DNA of 64,000 bases from positions 186,001-250,000 of the forward strand of contig NZ_ANNI01000009.1 in assembly GCF_000466745.1 (NCBI RefSeq), written 5' to 3'. The first letter of the stretch is position 1. Every line of letters starts with the position of its first letter. The DNA is from Campylobacter concisus ATCC 51562. GTDB lineage: Bacteria; Campylobacterota; Campylobacteria; Campylobacterales; Campylobacteraceae. Of the stretch, positions 55,140-64,000 are shown piece by piece. The notes under the pieces were generated by a model, which was given only the letters and a program-made list of their open reading frames with translations, was not told the DNA's origin and did no database searches. Made by a program: the position numbers and the translations under genes.

Positions 55140-55919
55140 TTATTCTTTTATCTCAAAACTAAGCGTCGTTTTTAACGTCTCTTTATCACACTTCGCAGCA
55201 TCTGGATAAGGTCTTTCATAAATCACTTCAAATACCCAAAATCCTGGTCTTAGAGCTAACACTTCAGTGATGCCTTGTTCATCAGTCATACCGTAAAATG
55301 CGTGCTTATGGTCTAAAAATCCAGCAAAAGTACCAGTTAGCTTAGCTCGCTCTAGCGGCTTTCCATCAGCAAAAACCTGTAATTTAAAAGGCTTATCTAC
55401 TCTAAATTCCGCTGGGTTTTGTAGCGGTACGATCTCGATTTTAACTCCAATAGGTTTAGTTACGAAGTCGTTTATTTCACCTAAATTTAAGACTCTCTTA
55501 GACGTTATCGTCATCAGCCGGCAAATCTGTATATCGCTTAGATCCTTTAGATCAAGCTTTGTTTTGTCTATTAGCCACTTGCCATCACTACGTTTTTTAA
55601 GTGAATACATAGGATTTTGCTGTGCTAGTAAGATATATGTACCTTTGTCTAATCTTTCGCCCTCGTAGCGGTAGTTCTCGCCACTTTGCTTAAGCTCCTT
55701 TTTGTTACCATCTTTGCTTATTACAGTAATTGGCGCAAAAAGATGGACGCGTTCGGACATAATAGGCTCTAGCTTTGGAAAATCATCGCTATAACCCATA
55801 TTTGCGATAAATTTTCCTAGCTTTTCATCATTAGCTCCATCTACCCAAAACATATGTGCTTGCACCATACAAAAGGCTCCCGTTAACATAATGGCGGTCG
55901 AAATTTTACCTATTTTCAT
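55140..55919 (-). CDS. DUF4198 domain periplasmic protein
   Basis: The 259-residue protein has a signal peptide (1-21, ending VQA) and the DUF4198 start HMFWVDGANDEK. DUF4198 proteins (also seen as CbiK/NikM-like accessory proteins) are periplasmic, often encoded with metal uptake or TonB-linked genes; the HMFW start can bind metal through His22. The C-terminal half resembles an Ig-like domain with GKPLERAKLTG and GFWVFEV. AAGGA precedes the ATG. No transporter gene is adjacent. Confidence 0.75.
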   Translation of the reverse strand: MKIGKISTAIMLTGAFCMVQAHMFWVDGANDEKLGKFIANMGYSDDFPKLEPIMSERVHLFAPITVISKDGNKKELKQSGENYRYEGERLDKGTYILLAQQNPMYSLKKRSDGKWLIDKTKLDLKDLSDIQICRLMTITSKRVLNLGEINDFVTKPIGVKIEIVPLQNPAEFRVDKPFKLQVFADGKPLERAKLTGTFAGFLDHKHAFYGMTDEQGITEVLALRPGFWVFEVIYERPYPDAAKCDKETLKTTLSFEIKE

Positions 55920-56063
55920 GATTTTCCTTGTTGTTATTTTTGAGATTCGATGTCAAATTGTAGCTAAAAATTATTATATTTAGCCATTTTTTAGATCAAA
56001 TTAAATATCAAAACGTTCAATACAATTTAGCGGGCAAATTTTAATAAAGCTAAAAATTTGCTT

Positions 56064-56795
56064 TTATTTTTTAGTATTTATCGATGTAGCTCTATTCATC
56101 ACAAATCCGCAAAAACGCCCAGTCCTACTCTGTTTGCGGTATGAGAATAATTCATCTCTCTCAAAAGTACAACGAGGATCTAGCGATATTTGCTCTACTC
56201 CGAGCTTAGCAAATTCGTCTAATAAAGCTGCGTTTATATCAAATTTTCCATCTTTTTTATATCGGTTAAATTCACCAAGATCCAGCTTACCTATTTCGTA
56301 GTTTTGTACTTTGATATTTGCGCCTATAAATACGCGTAAATTACTAGCGCGGCAGCCAAACTCGCTCATCATCAGTCCTACCGCATTTGTGCAAATTTTA
56401 CTAGTAACACCTGCGCGTCCCGCATGCACAGCTGCGACTACGCCAAGATGTTCATCTATTATCAAAACAGGCGCGCAGTCAGCGACTAAGACGCAAAGCG
56501 CCACGCCTTTTAATGATGTTATCACACCATCACACGGAGGTAGATCATCGTTAAAATCTTGCAGAATTTCCACTCGATTTGAGTGGATTTGGCTCATAAA
56601 TTTTAAATTAATAGGCATAATGCCAAGCGCCGTTGCTAAAATTTCACGATTTTGTGCAACCTTTAGCGGATCATCGCCAACATGATCTGCTAAATTTAAG
56701 CTCTCAAAAATGCCCTCACTCACACCGCCAAATCTATTTGTAAAGCCAGCTAATACGCCATTTTTATCAAAGACGATCTCTAAATTTTCACGCAT
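56064..56795 (-). CDS. pgeF: Peptidoglycan editing factor PgeF (YfiH/laccase domain)
   Basis: The 243-residue protein has the YfiH signatures: FTNRFGGVSEGIFESLNLADHVGD near the N terminus, CDGVITSLKGVALCVLVADCAPV near residue 85 and VHAGRAGV near 120, including the metal-binding His/Cys residues. E. coli YfiH/PgeF removes wrongly incorporated L-serine from UDP-MurNAc; other members were called polyphenol oxidase or purine phosphorylase. Start ATG 56795 with AGGTGG at good spacing; a GTG at 56804 is an alternative. It follows ribE by 9 bp. Confidence 0.85.
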   Translation of the reverse strand: MRENLEIVFDKNGVLAGFTNRFGGVSEGIFESLNLADHVGDDPLKVAQNREILATALGIMPINLKFMSQIHSNRVEILQDFNDDLPPCDGVITSLKGVALCVLVADCAPVLIIDEHLGVVAAVHAGRAGVTSKICTNAVGLMMSEFGCRASNLRVFIGANIKVQNYEIGKLDLGEFNRYKKDGKFDINAALLDEFAKLGVEQISLDPRCTFERDELFSYRKQSRTGRFCGFVMNRATSINTKK

Positions 56796-56804
56796 TTTAT
56801 CCAC

Positions 56805-57419
56805 CTAGTAAAGGCTAGAAATTCGCTCAACATCGTCCCAGCTAAGGCCACTATCTTGTTTGCAAAAAAGCTGCCTAGCTACGTATCGAGCCAAAAGATC
56901 ACTTTCTATATTTACGCGCCTGCCGACCTTGAAAGTGCCAAAAAGACTATCTCTGAATGTGATTGGTATGATGGTTAGCCTTATACCATTTGGCAAAATT
57001 TCATTTATGGTTAGACTCACGCCCTCAACACCCACTGAGCCTTTATTTGCCATCAGAGCCATCGCCTCACGTGGCAGGTCGATGTAAAAATCAACCCCAT
57101 TCTCATTCTTTTTGATATTTGAAATTTTACCGATAAAATCGATATGTCCTTGCATAAAATGCCCATCTACTCGGTCTCCTAGCTTCATCGCTGGCTCAAT
57201 ATGCACTCTTTCTTTTAAATTTTCAACCGCGATATTTGCCCTACTCTCTGCGCTTAGCTCCACACTAAAGCTATCTTCATGTAGTTTTATTACGCTCAGG
57301 CAAGCACCATTTACAGCAATGCTATCGCCTAAATTTGGACGAAAATTTGCCTTTAGCCTTAAAATATTTTGTGAATAACTAACAACCTGTGCGATCTCAC
57401 GAATCAAGCCATTAAACAT
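56805..57419 (-). CDS. ribE: Riboflavin synthase alpha subunit
   Basis: The enzyme dismutates two 6,7-dimethyl-8-ribityllumazine molecules to riboflavin. The 204-residue protein has two related lumazine-binding halves; the N terminus reads MFNGLIREIAQV and the first half contains GACLSVIKLHEDSF near residue 40, while the second half has VEGVSLTINEI near 132. A TAAAAT -10 box lies near 57440 on the minus strand. No FMN riboswitch was found in the leader. Confidence 0.94.
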   Translation of the reverse strand: MFNGLIREIAQVVSYSQNILRLKANFRPNLGDSIAVNGACLSVIKLHEDSFSVELSAESRANIAVENLKERVHIEPAMKLGDRVDGHFMQGHIDFIGKISNIKKNENGVDFYIDLPREAMALMANKGSVGVEGVSLTINEILPNGIRLTIIPITFRDSLFGTFKVGRRVNIESDLLARYVARQLFCKQDSGLSWDDVERISSLY

Positions 57420-57634
57420 ATTTTGCCTTTAAAATTTTTAAGGATTTTACTAAATTTTGCCTAAATTTGGGCATTAGCATCTTTGGTTATTTTATATATT
57501 TAAGTTGATAGTGGCAGAAATGGCAGTGGAATTTTGGCAATCGCACCAAGAATGCTAGCAAAAATTTATTGTGTAACCCTAGTATAAAATTTCTCTATAA
57601 ATTTCAATTTTTATCTTTTATAAATTTGGCAGCC

Positions 57635-58486
57635 TTAGCTTGTCTGCAAAACTAGCCACGTCTTGCTAAAGTCGCGCGCCGCTAGGTCGTCCCTCTTTAT
57701 CCACAGATAAACTCTGCCCTCTCCGTCCCAGTCCATGTCGCCCTCATCATCACTATCTATCTGTAAAAGCAGTTGCCACTGGGCAGAATTTTTCTCAAAT
57801 TCCGCTATTCTTGGGTGGTGATAAGCGCTACCATCACCACAGCTAAGTTCATTTGCAACCAGCTCACACTCTAGCTCCATGCCATCTTGGACATTATCAG
57901 AGTGCCCAAGGAGCTTATTTTCTTTAGCCTGCCAGCTTGGCTCAATAACCTCATGATAGGCCTCCCACTCAGCCTCACTAATTTTACTAAATGGCACAAT
58001 CGAGCTTTGTAAATTTGGCAAATTTATCTCATTTTCAAAGCTAAGCAAGCGCGCGTTAAATGTAGAATTTTCTCCCTCTAAGCTCTCCGCTCTCCTACGA
58101 GAAAGCAGTCCATTATTTACATCAGAAAAGATTACTGCAAAGCCGTTTTTATCGGCAGGATCATAGCCCCAAACACGCAAATTTCTATCATAAAAGAGAT
58201 AGAGCATTCCGCTTTTTGGCAGTAGTGAGTCAATGTCAAATTTGCTAGCTTCAGCAAAATTTATCTGTGCCACAAAACTTAAAGCGCCATTTTCATTTGA
58301 AGGCCATGATAAACCATCTGGCAGATCTGGCGAGCCGCCAAATTTAGACGCTCCAACAGCGATATCATCGTCATTTTTAGCTTGCACATCTATCCTTATG
58401 GCATTTCTTGCTAGTGGCGATAAAAGTTTAAAAAGTTCATCCAGCCCACGTTCTTTACAACCTTTAGAAATTTTTGCAATATCCAT
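57635..58486 (-). CDS. DUF1963 / YwqG-like protein
   Basis: The 283-residue protein belongs to the YwqG family (DUF1963) by its GGSPDLPDGLSWP motif near residue 55 and MLYLFYDRNLRVWGYDP near 105 and QLLLQIDSDDEGDMDW near 245. The family fold is a small beta-rich domain of unknown role, and it is reported among genes near toxin or secretion systems. The start is ATG 58486 with GAGGA upstream; the upstream frame to 58633 overlaps the CbrC gene and has no ribosome site. It follows the CbrC-like gene by 10 bp. Confidence 0.8.
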   Translation of the reverse strand: MDIAKISKGCKERGLDELFKLLSPLARNAIRIDVQAKNDDDIAVGASKFGGSPDLPDGLSWPSNENGALSFVAQINFAEASKFDIDSLLPKSGMLYLFYDRNLRVWGYDPADKNGFAVIFSDVNNGLLSRRRAESLEGENSTFNARLLSFENEINLPNLQSSIVPFSKISEAEWEAYHEVIEPSWQAKENKLLGHSDNVQDGMELECELVANELSCGDGSAYHHPRIAEFEKNSAQWQLLLQIDSDDEGDMDWDGEGRVYLWIKRDDLAARDFSKTWLVLQTS

Positions 58487-58496
58487 ATTTTCCTCT

Positions 58497-59351
58497 TTAA
58501 CAAGCATCAACGTATATATGATACTTCTTACAATGCAGACAACGAAACAAATATCCGGCAATATCGCCAGCTTTAACAAGATGTTCACGTAGCATTTTAT
58601 CGTCGTATTCGGCTCTTTTTGCGTAATCCTCAAAAACCTCGTCTGCTATACCCATTTCTTCAAGCTCTCTTGTACCAACGTCACCTAAAAATTCGCAATA
58701 ATCATCACAACAAACTATCCAATGCTCGCCCTGCCAGCTCTCGTAGCCCGGGGTTCTTCTAAAAAGTTCGTCGTCCTTTTTAGCATCACTTGTAGTTAGT
58801 TTGTCAGCATCTTGCACAAATGTTGCGTCAAATTTCTTAGCAGCCTTACCACTAGAAATACAAGTAGGACAAAGATACGAAATATCCTGCTCGCAATAAA
58901 TGCTACCGCTATAATAAACTTCAGTATCTTTGCCACAACACTCACACAAGATACTAATATCATCTTTAAATGCGCCAGTTTTTAAAGGGTTAGGATAGTA
59001 GATAAATTTTGGTAGTGTGGAGGCTTTATCTTCTTGAGCCAAAATTTGACCTCTACTTTTTGGGCGAGGCAGCGCCCATTTATCATTTTCGTCAATGAAT
59101 TGCACTAGATAGCCAAGTGTCTTTAGCTGCTTTTTATCATTTTTGTCATGTATCTTTAAAAGTAAGTCGTAAGCACTCTTTCTCATAGATAAAAGCTGAT
59201 AAACATCGACTAAAACATACTTTGCGCAAATATCATCACAATTTTCCAACTCTTCTTTAAACTGATAGAGTGCCTCAATACTAGAAGTATTGCCATTATT
59301 TTTATAATATTCTTTTGAAAGAGTGATATATTTTTCTTGAAATTTATTCAT
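58497..59351 (-). CDS. CbrC-like protein (UPF0167)
   Basis: The 284-residue protein has a helical N-terminal part (about 1-100) and a C-terminal CbrC domain with the Cys-rich cluster CECCGKD near residue 135, CPTCISSGKA near 160 and later Cys pairs CCDDYC and CLHCKKYH. The domain binds zinc. The family takes its name from E. coli CbrC, linked to colicin E2 tolerance; its mechanism is unknown. The long helical N terminus is not found in E. coli CbrC (about 195 residues). It is followed by the YwqG-like gene. Confidence 0.8.
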   Translation of the reverse strand: MNKFQEKYITLSKEYYKNNGNTSSIEALYQFKEELENCDDICAKYVLVDVYQLLSMRKSAYDLLLKIHDKNDKKQLKTLGYLVQFIDENDKWALPRPKSRGQILAQEDKASTLPKFIYYPNPLKTGAFKDDISILCECCGKDTEVYYSGSIYCEQDISYLCPTCISSGKAAKKFDATFVQDADKLTTSDAKKDDELFRRTPGYESWQGEHWIVCCDDYCEFLGDVGTRELEEMGIADEVFEDYAKRAEYDDKMLREHLVKAGDIAGYLFRCLHCKKYHIYVDAC

Positions 59352-59543
59352 TAATACTCTTTATGTAGATTTGACATTAACAATTTTAGTGTTTAAATCT
59401 TAAAGATAAAAAAGCTAGTGTAAAAATTATGGCTGTTAAAACGATTAAATTTATATCGATTTTTAAATTGTTTTAGTATTGCAGTAGATGATGCCACAAA
59501 CAAATTTGATAAGTACTCTTATAAAATTGTTGTGACTATAAAT

Positions 59544-60479
59544 TTATTCTTCAAATGCTCCGATAGAGAGAATTTTTTCTATTCTTTTTGCTACAAGATC
59601 ATTTATATCAAGCTTTTCAAGCTCAGCTAGCTCTGAGATAAAATAATTTGCAAGTGCTTTTGCAGCACCTTCTTTGTCTCTATGGGCTCCATTTATCGGC
59701 TCATCTATAACGGCATCAATCAGCGATAAACTTTTTAAATCATCAGCTGTTATTTTCATAGATTTTGTAGCTTGTTCTTGTTTAGCTGGGTCATTCCAAA
59801 GTATTGCTGCACAACCTTCTGGCGAAATAACTGAAAACACAGAATTTTTCATCATAGCAAGTCTATCAGCCACGCCTATGGCTAAAGCGCCACCACTTCC
59901 ACCTTCGCCGATAACAACAGCAATTATTGGAGTTTTTAAATTTGCAAACTCGAATAAATTTCTAGCTATGGCTTCACTTTGTCCTCGCTCTTCAGCTCCA
60001 ACGCCTGGATATGCTCCTGGAGTGTCTATGAGAAATAAAATAGGTAGATTAAATTTTTCAGCCATTTTTGCAACTCTAAGAGCCTTGCGATAACCCTCAG
60101 GGTGAGGCATACCAAAATTTCTTCTTAATTTGTTTTTAGTGCCACGACCTTTTTGCTCGCCTATAACAACAGTCTTTTTGCCTCCGATATAGCCGATGTA
60201 GCAAACTATCGCTGGATCATCTCTAAATGCTCTATCTCCATGAATCTCATATCCATCAATCAAAAACGCATTAATATAATCAATAGAATATGGTCTATCT
60301 GGATGACGAGCAAGTTGCAAACGTTGATATTCGTTTAAATTTTTATATATTTTTGATATCTCTTTAGATAAATTCTTATTTAAAATTTCAACAGCATGTT
60401 CATCGCCTCTGATCTTAGCATTTGCTATATCTTCATCAATTTGCTTTATGCTTTTTTCAAAATCTAAATAATTTGACAT
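59544..60479 (-). CDS. accA: Acetyl-CoA carboxylase carboxyltransferase alpha subunit
   Basis: AccA with AccD transfers carboxyl from biotin to acetyl-CoA for malonyl-CoA. The 311-residue protein has [13 protein letters not shown] near residue 60, [19 protein letters not shown] near 150 and [11 protein letters not shown] near 190. Length is normal. It is 1 bp after fabF and ends the fatty-acid gene group. Confidence 0.97.
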   Translation of the reverse strand: MSNYLDFEKSIKQIDEDIANAKIRGDEHAVEILNKNLSKEISKIYKNLNEYQRLQLARHPDRPYSIDYINAFLIDGYEIHGDRAFRDDPAIVCYIGYIGGKKTVVIGEQKGRGTKNKLRRNFGMPHPEGYRKALRVAKMAEKFNLPILFLIDTPGAYPGVGAEERGQSEAIARNLFEFANLKTPIIAVVIGEGGSGGALAIGVADRLAMMKNSVFSVISPEGCAAILWNDPAKQEQATKSMKITADDLKSLSLIDAVIDEPINGAHRDKEGAAKALANYFISELAELEKLDINDLVAKRIEKILSIGAFEE

Positions 60480-60480
60480 C

Positions 60481-61692
60481 TTAATCCAACTTTTTAAATA
60501 TCACGACGCCATTCGTGCCGCCAAAGCCAAACGAATTGCTCATAACAGCCTTTATATCAGCTTTTCTAGCTTTATTTGGAACATAGTCTAGATCACACTC
60601 TGGATCAGGAGTTTCGTAGTTTATTGTTGGAGGGATAATGCCGTCTCTCATTGCCATTATAGATATAACAGCCTCGATCGCACCAGCACCACCTAGGCAG
60701 TGTCCAGTTTGACCTTTTGTTGAGCTAACTGGTGGACATTTGTCACCAAAAACTGCTTTTAACGCCGCAGTTTCATTCTTGTCATTTACAGGTGTTGAAG
60801 TACCATGTGCATTGACATAATCTATCTTTACACCTTTTGCCATATCAAGTGCTTGTTTCATCGCACTTAATGGACCTTCAAGTGTTGGTGACGTGATATG
60901 ATGAGCATCTCCACTCTCGCCAAATCCAACTACTTCAGCATAAATTTTAGCACCTCTTGCAATAGCTGACTCATACTCTTCAAGTACAAGCGCACCGGCT
61001 CCTTCACCCATTACAAAACCATCACGATTTACATCAAATGGCCTTGATGCCTTACTTGGCTCATCATTTCTAGTTGAGAGAGCTTTCATTGCTGCAAAAC
61101 CACCTATACCTACACCACAAATAGTAGACTCAGCGCCGATAACTAGCATATTTGTAGCTTGACCAATCATAATGCATTTTGCAGCTTGTGATATCGCATG
61201 AGTGCTTGCTGCACATGCCGTTACACTAGATAAATTTGGACCCTTAAGCCCGTGATTTATAGAAACTATGCCACCTAGCATATTTACAAGTGCCGATGGA
61301 ATAAAAAATGGCGAAATTCTCTTTACGCCTTTTTCAAAGTATGTAATTGAGTTTTTCTCAATATTTGGCAAACCACCTATGCCAGCTGCCGAGCTAACGC
61401 CAAATTTATGAGCATCAAACTCTTTAAAATTCGCATCAGCCATAGCTTCATTAGATGCTTTTATGCCAAGCTGTATGAAACGATCTACTTTTTTCACCTC
61501 TTTGCCGTCTAAAATGCTATTTGGATCAAAATCAGTTATCTCGGCAGCAATTTTAACAGGAAAGTCACTTACATCAAAGCTCGTGATCTCTTTCACACCT
61601 GTTTTACCCTCGCAAATAGCCTTAAAAGAACTCTCTTTGTCAAGGCCAAGTGCGTTTATCATGCCTATACCAGTTACAACGACTCGTTTCAA
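60481..61692 (-). CDS. fabF: 3-oxoacyl-ACP synthase II
   Basis: FabF elongates acyl-ACP. The 403-residue protein has the KAS fold with catalytic Cys in [11 protein letters not shown] (about residue 160), His in [12 protein letters not shown] (about 300) and His in [14 protein letters not shown] (about 335). The start is a TTG at 61692 with AAGGAG upstream. It lies 34 bp after acpP. Confidence 0.96.
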   Translation of the reverse strand: MKRVVVTGIGMINALGLDKESSFKAICEGKTGVKEITSFDVSDFPVKIAAEITDFDPNSILDGKEVKKVDRFIQLGIKASNEAMADANFKEFDAHKFGVSSAAGIGGLPNIEKNSITYFEKGVKRISPFFIPSALVNMLGGIVSINHGLKGPNLSSVTACAASTHAISQAAKCIMIGQATNMLVIGAESTICGVGIGGFAAMKALSTRNDEPSKASRPFDVNRDGFVMGEGAGALVLEEYESAIARGAKIYAEVVGFGESGDAHHITSPTLEGPLSAMKQALDMAKGVKIDYVNAHGTSTPVNDKNETAALKAVFGDKCPPVSSTKGQTGHCLGGAGAIEAVISIMAMRDGIIPPTINYETPDPECDLDYVPNKARKADIKAVMSNSFGFGGTNGVVIFKKLD

Positions 61693-61726
61693 TACATCTC
61701 CTTAAATCAAACTGTGCAAATTTAAA

Positions 61727-61960
61727 TTATTTGCCTAGTTTTTCTATATAATTTACAACGTCTTGAATGCTTATTAATTTCTCTGCTTCGCTATCAGGAA
61801 TTTCTACTTCAAATTTCTCTTCTAAAGCCATAACTAGCTCTACAACGTCAAGTGAATCAGCGCCTAAATCCTCAATGATTTTAGACTCTAATTTTACTGC
61901 TTGTGGATCTACGCTTAGTTGCTCTACAACTACGTCTCTTACGTCTTCAAATACTGCCAT
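61727..61960 (-). CDS. acpP: Acyl carrier protein
   Basis: The 77-residue acidic protein has the phosphopantetheine site [12 protein letters not shown], with the modified Ser at about residue 37. It carries growing acyl chains for FabH, FabF, FabG and lipid A acyltransferases. AAGGAG precedes the ATG. The surrounding gap with fabG (88 bp) has a TATAAG box on the minus strand near 61995. Confidence 0.97.
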   Translation of the reverse strand: MAVFEDVRDVVVEQLSVDPQAVKLESKIIEDLGADSLDVVELVMALEEKFEVEIPDSEAEKLISIQDVVNYIEKLGK

Positions 61961-62048
61961 TTTAAGGTCTCCTTATAAAAAATGTCTGTTATCTTATAAT
62001 ATTTACGCTTTTATTTATTTTAAATTTCAAAACTTGTCTGAAATTTAC

Positions 62049-62792
62049 CTACATATAAAGTCCACCATTTATTTTAAGCGTCTCGCCAGTTACGTAGCTT
62101 GCGTGATCACTTAGCAAAAACGCTACTGCCTCAGATACTTCACTAGCACTACCGAAACGTTTTAGCGGGATATTATCGCTATAAGTTTTTTTCACCTCAT
62201 CGCTTAGTCCATGCGTCATATCAGTCTCGATAAAGCCCGGAGTTACGCTGTTAAAGCGGATATTTCTGCTTGCACCCTCTTTTGCAAAGCTCTTGCTCAT
62301 GGCGATTAGTCCACCTTTGCTAGCTGAATAATTAACCTGCCCTGCATTTCCCATCTCACCAACGATAGATGCGACGTTTACGACCGCTCCAAAGCGCTTT
62401 TTACTCATCACTTTCAAAGCCTCTCTACATCCTATGAAAGCTGAAGTTAAATTTGCATTTATCACATCTGTAAATTCGCTAGTTTTCATGCGAAGTGCTA
62501 GTTTGTCATTTGTGATACCAGCGTTATTTACAAGGTAGCTTAGCTCGCCGTCGCTATCAACTATCAAATTTATACCTTTTATAAACTCATCTTCGTCTGT
62601 TGCATCAAATTTTATCACCGCAGCCTTGCCGCCATTTTGCTCGATCTCAGCCTGCAAAGCGTCTGCTATCTCAGGCTTTGAGCGGTAGTTTATCCACACT
62701 TTTAAGCCCATATTTGCAAGCGTCTTTGCGATCTGTGCGCCGATACCTCTACTTGCACCTGTTATTAGCACGTTTTTTCCGCTAAATTTCAT
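62049..62792 (-). CDS. fabG: 3-oxoacyl-ACP reductase
   Basis: FabG reduces 3-oxoacyl-ACP with NADPH. The 247-residue short-chain dehydrogenase has the cofactor motif TGASRGIG near residue 12, NNAGITNDKL near 90, and the catalytic triad Ser-Tyr-Lys in VNVASIVGEMGNAGQ and YSASKGG. It is upstream of acpP in the same direction. Confidence 0.96.
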   Translation of the reverse strand: MKFSGKNVLITGASRGIGAQIAKTLANMGLKVWINYRSKPEIADALQAEIEQNGGKAAVIKFDATDEDEFIKGINLIVDSDGELSYLVNNAGITNDKLALRMKTSEFTDVINANLTSAFIGCREALKVMSKKRFGAVVNVASIVGEMGNAGQVNYSASKGGLIAMSKSFAKEGASRNIRFNSVTPGFIETDMTHGLSDEVKKTYSDNIPLKRFGSASEVSEAVAFLLSDHASYVTGETLKINGGLYM

Positions 62793-62848
62793 AAATTCTC
62801 CTTATTTTTTTAATTTTTCAATGATTGTAGCTTATATAAGCTTAACGT

Positions 62849-63268
62849 CTAAATTTTATCGCTTCTTTCCCACTTTATCTTTTTGCCAAAACCAAGAACA
62901 TTACTTGTAAATTTTAGTTTTTCAAGGCTTATAGACCAAATTTTTGGATTCATTGCCTTTGCATAAAAAAACCTTTTGAAATAAATTTCTATTTCGTTTT
63001 CTTTAGCTTCTCTCATCACTCCTTGAAACTGTACGCCCTCTATCTTGCCAACGATCTTCGTATCAAGAGCAACTGTGCCAGCAACGAGCTTTGAGTTTTT
63101 TAAAAATTTAACATGTGAGCTCTCGTCAGAGCTAGCTAACAAAAGGCAAAAGCTTAGCTCATCAAAGGCGTAAAATGCGCTAAAAGCATAAGGCTGCCCA
63201 TCATCATCGATGGCGCAAACACTTGCAAGGTGCATCTTTTTTAGAAATTTAACTATCCTCTCATCCAT
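62849..63268 (-). CDS. YhbP/UPF0306-type flavin-binding-like protein
   Basis: The 139-residue protein has the split-barrel pattern of the pyridoxamine phosphate oxidase-like superfamily and the family-specific segments KIEGVQFQGVMREA near residue 78 and SNVLGFGKKIKW at the end, which match E. coli YhbP (UPF0306) as I recall it. Members are thought to bind flavin; no reaction is known. It is 1 bp after the upstream DUF1294 gene and 57 bp before fabG. Confidence 0.75.
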   Translation of the reverse strand: MDERIVKFLKKMHLASVCAIDDDGQPYAFSAFYAFDELSFCLLLASSDESSHVKFLKNSKLVAGTVALDTKIVGKIEGVQFQGVMREAKENEIEIYFKRFFYAKAMNPKIWSISLEKLKFTSNVLGFGKKIKWERSDKI

Positions 63269-63637
63269 CTAAATTCCTCTAAAAATGTCAAGAATGACTT
63301 GAAATTTAAAGATGACTACGGCGATTATTAGTATCCAAAGCATAAAAATAATAAGCTCTATTAGAGTAAATTTATCTTTTGCAACTTTTTTAAAAACAAG
63401 CATCGTTAAAAATGCTCCTAAAAAGCCACCAATTAGCGAAAAATAGTGGATCGCATTAACCTTTACAAAGCTTGGCAAAAGCCCTTTAAAAAATAGCGAA
63501 AACATAAAAATTGAGAGCAAATTTGCAAGTATCAAATAATAGCCAACGACTGGTAAAACTGGGTAGAGCCTAGCAAAGCCAAAGCTTAAAACAGTGATAA
63601 GCATAAGCAAAAAGATCCTAGTCCCAAAACAACACAT
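63269..63637 (-). CDS. DUF1294 membrane protein
   Basis: The 122-residue protein has about four membrane spans and the DUF1294 segment LIGGFLGAFLTMLVFKKVAKDKFT near residue 65, including the Gly-Gly and the Lys-rich turn. The start is ATG 63637 with AAGGAC upstream. Function of the family is unknown. The open frame extends to 63709, but with only TTG there and no ribosome site. Confidence 0.7.
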   Translation of the reverse strand: MCCFGTRIFLLMLITVLSFGFARLYPVLPVVGYYLILANLLSIFMFSLFFKGLLPSFVKVNAIHYFSLIGGFLGAFLTMLVFKKVAKDKFTLIELIIFMLWILIIAVVIFKFQVILDIFRGI

Positions 63638-63721
63638 CGCCTGTCCTTTTTTGACGCATTTTACAAAATTTTGCTTTATGAAATTAAAATTTTGCCGATT
63701 TAGCCTCAAAAGGATTTAAAA

Positions 63722-64000
63722 ATGCAAACAAATTTTTACTCTCAAGGAAGCTATAACAACATGAGCTTTTCGATGAAAACTAGCTCAGGCGATGAGATAA
63801 GCTTTTCGATGTATGACAACAAAAGTTTAGATTTTTCAAGCCAGAAAAATGGTACTTCAAGCCAAAGAAGTCTTACTCTAACCCACGAATACGGCTATGA
63901 GTTTTTATATAAAGGAAACGGCATAGACGAGCAAGACATGAAAGAGATCGAAGAGGCGATGAGGCAAATTCGCCCACAGGTTGATGAATTTATGAAAAAC
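63722..64000 (+). CDS. Unrecognised protein, 3' truncated by window edge
   Basis: An open frame of 93 codons starts at ATG 63722 with AAAAGGA upstream and runs off the right edge. It begins MQTNFYSQGSYNNMSFSMK and is rich in Ser, Asn and Gln, with an acidic helical second part. No signal peptide or membrane span is seen. It is divergent from the DUF1294 gene. I recall similar Campylobacter proteins labelled hydrogenase-4 component G, but there is nothing hydrogenase-like in the sequence. Confidence 0.6.
   Translation, partial: MQTNFYSQGSYNNMSFSMKTSSGDEISFSMYDNKSLDFSSQKNGTSSQRSLTLTHEYGYEFLYKGNGIDEQDMKEIEEAMRQIRPQVDEFMKN

Noticed and set aside
57420-57634. FMN riboswitch upstream of ribE
   Set aside because: No conserved FMN aptamer segments were seen and the likely promoter leaves only a short leader.

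Overview
The window is a 64 kb piece of an AT-rich epsilonproteobacterial (Campylobacterota) chromosome, almost certainly a Campylobacter. The grounds are protein content and gene order: rpmF-plsX-fabH, folB next to a CosR-type regulator, fliN next to a FliO-like gene, racR-racS-recR opposite dnaJ, and gatC-cvpA-fur-lysS-glyA-aroE all follow blocks I remember from Campylobacter jejuni. The LOS region, the trp layout and the extra genes (pilT, HerA-like ATPase, CbrC/YwqG proteins) differ from C. jejuni and fit a species of the concisus/curvus/showae type. Species assignment is inference; no 16S gene is present. The window looks like one contiguous chromosomal segment with no phage, insertion sequence, CRISPR array, rRNA or tRNA gene that I could recognise.

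Layout. 1-1536: 3' end of an unknown gene and a PolB-type 3'-5' exonuclease. 1600-12476: lipooligosaccharide (LOS) locus with heptosyltransferase I, lipid A acyltransferase, several glycosyltransferases (GT2, GT9, GT4, GT25), two polysaccharide deacetylases, a P-loop kinase-like protein and an O-antigen-ligase-type membrane protein; two blocks converge at 8375 and the ligase is divergent. 12534-19718: uvrA, ferredoxin, ndk, the rpmF-plsX-fabH fatty-acid start block, and AhpC. 19841-23220: a PilZ-domain protein and a HerA-like ATPase. 23279-27668: plsY, folB, a CosR/HsrA-type response regulator, a histidine kinase and Ppx/GppA. 27729-29337: a flagellar switch/export trio (FliO-like, FliN, CheX-like). 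29416-33547: trpGD-trpF-trpB-trpA without trpE or trpC. 33633-37391: recR, racS, racR and divergent dnaJ. 37428-38036: a non-coding stretch with three degenerate copies of a structured repeat and a large GC-rich hairpin. 38037-40634: pyk and a lone TRAP-type binding protein. 40756-48213: a nine-gene leftward operon (gatC, pilT, cvpA, fur, lysS, glyA, DUF1882, SPOR protein, aroE). 48341-51461: a YfgM/BamB-like envelope pair, a small protein, coaX and a short-form hisG. 51462-52204: decayed gene remnants including a broken multiheme cytochrome. 52205-54701: ABC ATPase, tsf, rpsB. 54847-59351: small unknown, DUF4198, pgeF, ribE, YwqG-like and CbrC-like proteins. 59544-63637: accA, fabF, acpP, fabG, a YhbP-type flavin protein and a DUF1294 membrane protein. 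A final gene runs off the right edge.

The genes mostly serve envelope construction (LOS, lipid A, fatty-acid initiation and elongation, phospholipid acyl transfer by PlsX/PlsY), translation, amino-acid synthesis and signalling. The least ordinary observations are the covarying repeats at 37.5-38.0 kb, the CosR-type regulator that keeps its phosphoacceptor Asp and sits beside a histidine kinase, the duplicated GT4-deacetylase modules, the lone PilT, and the HerA-like ATPase. No confirmed new system is claimed. All functions come from reading motifs and remembered families; no database search was run.
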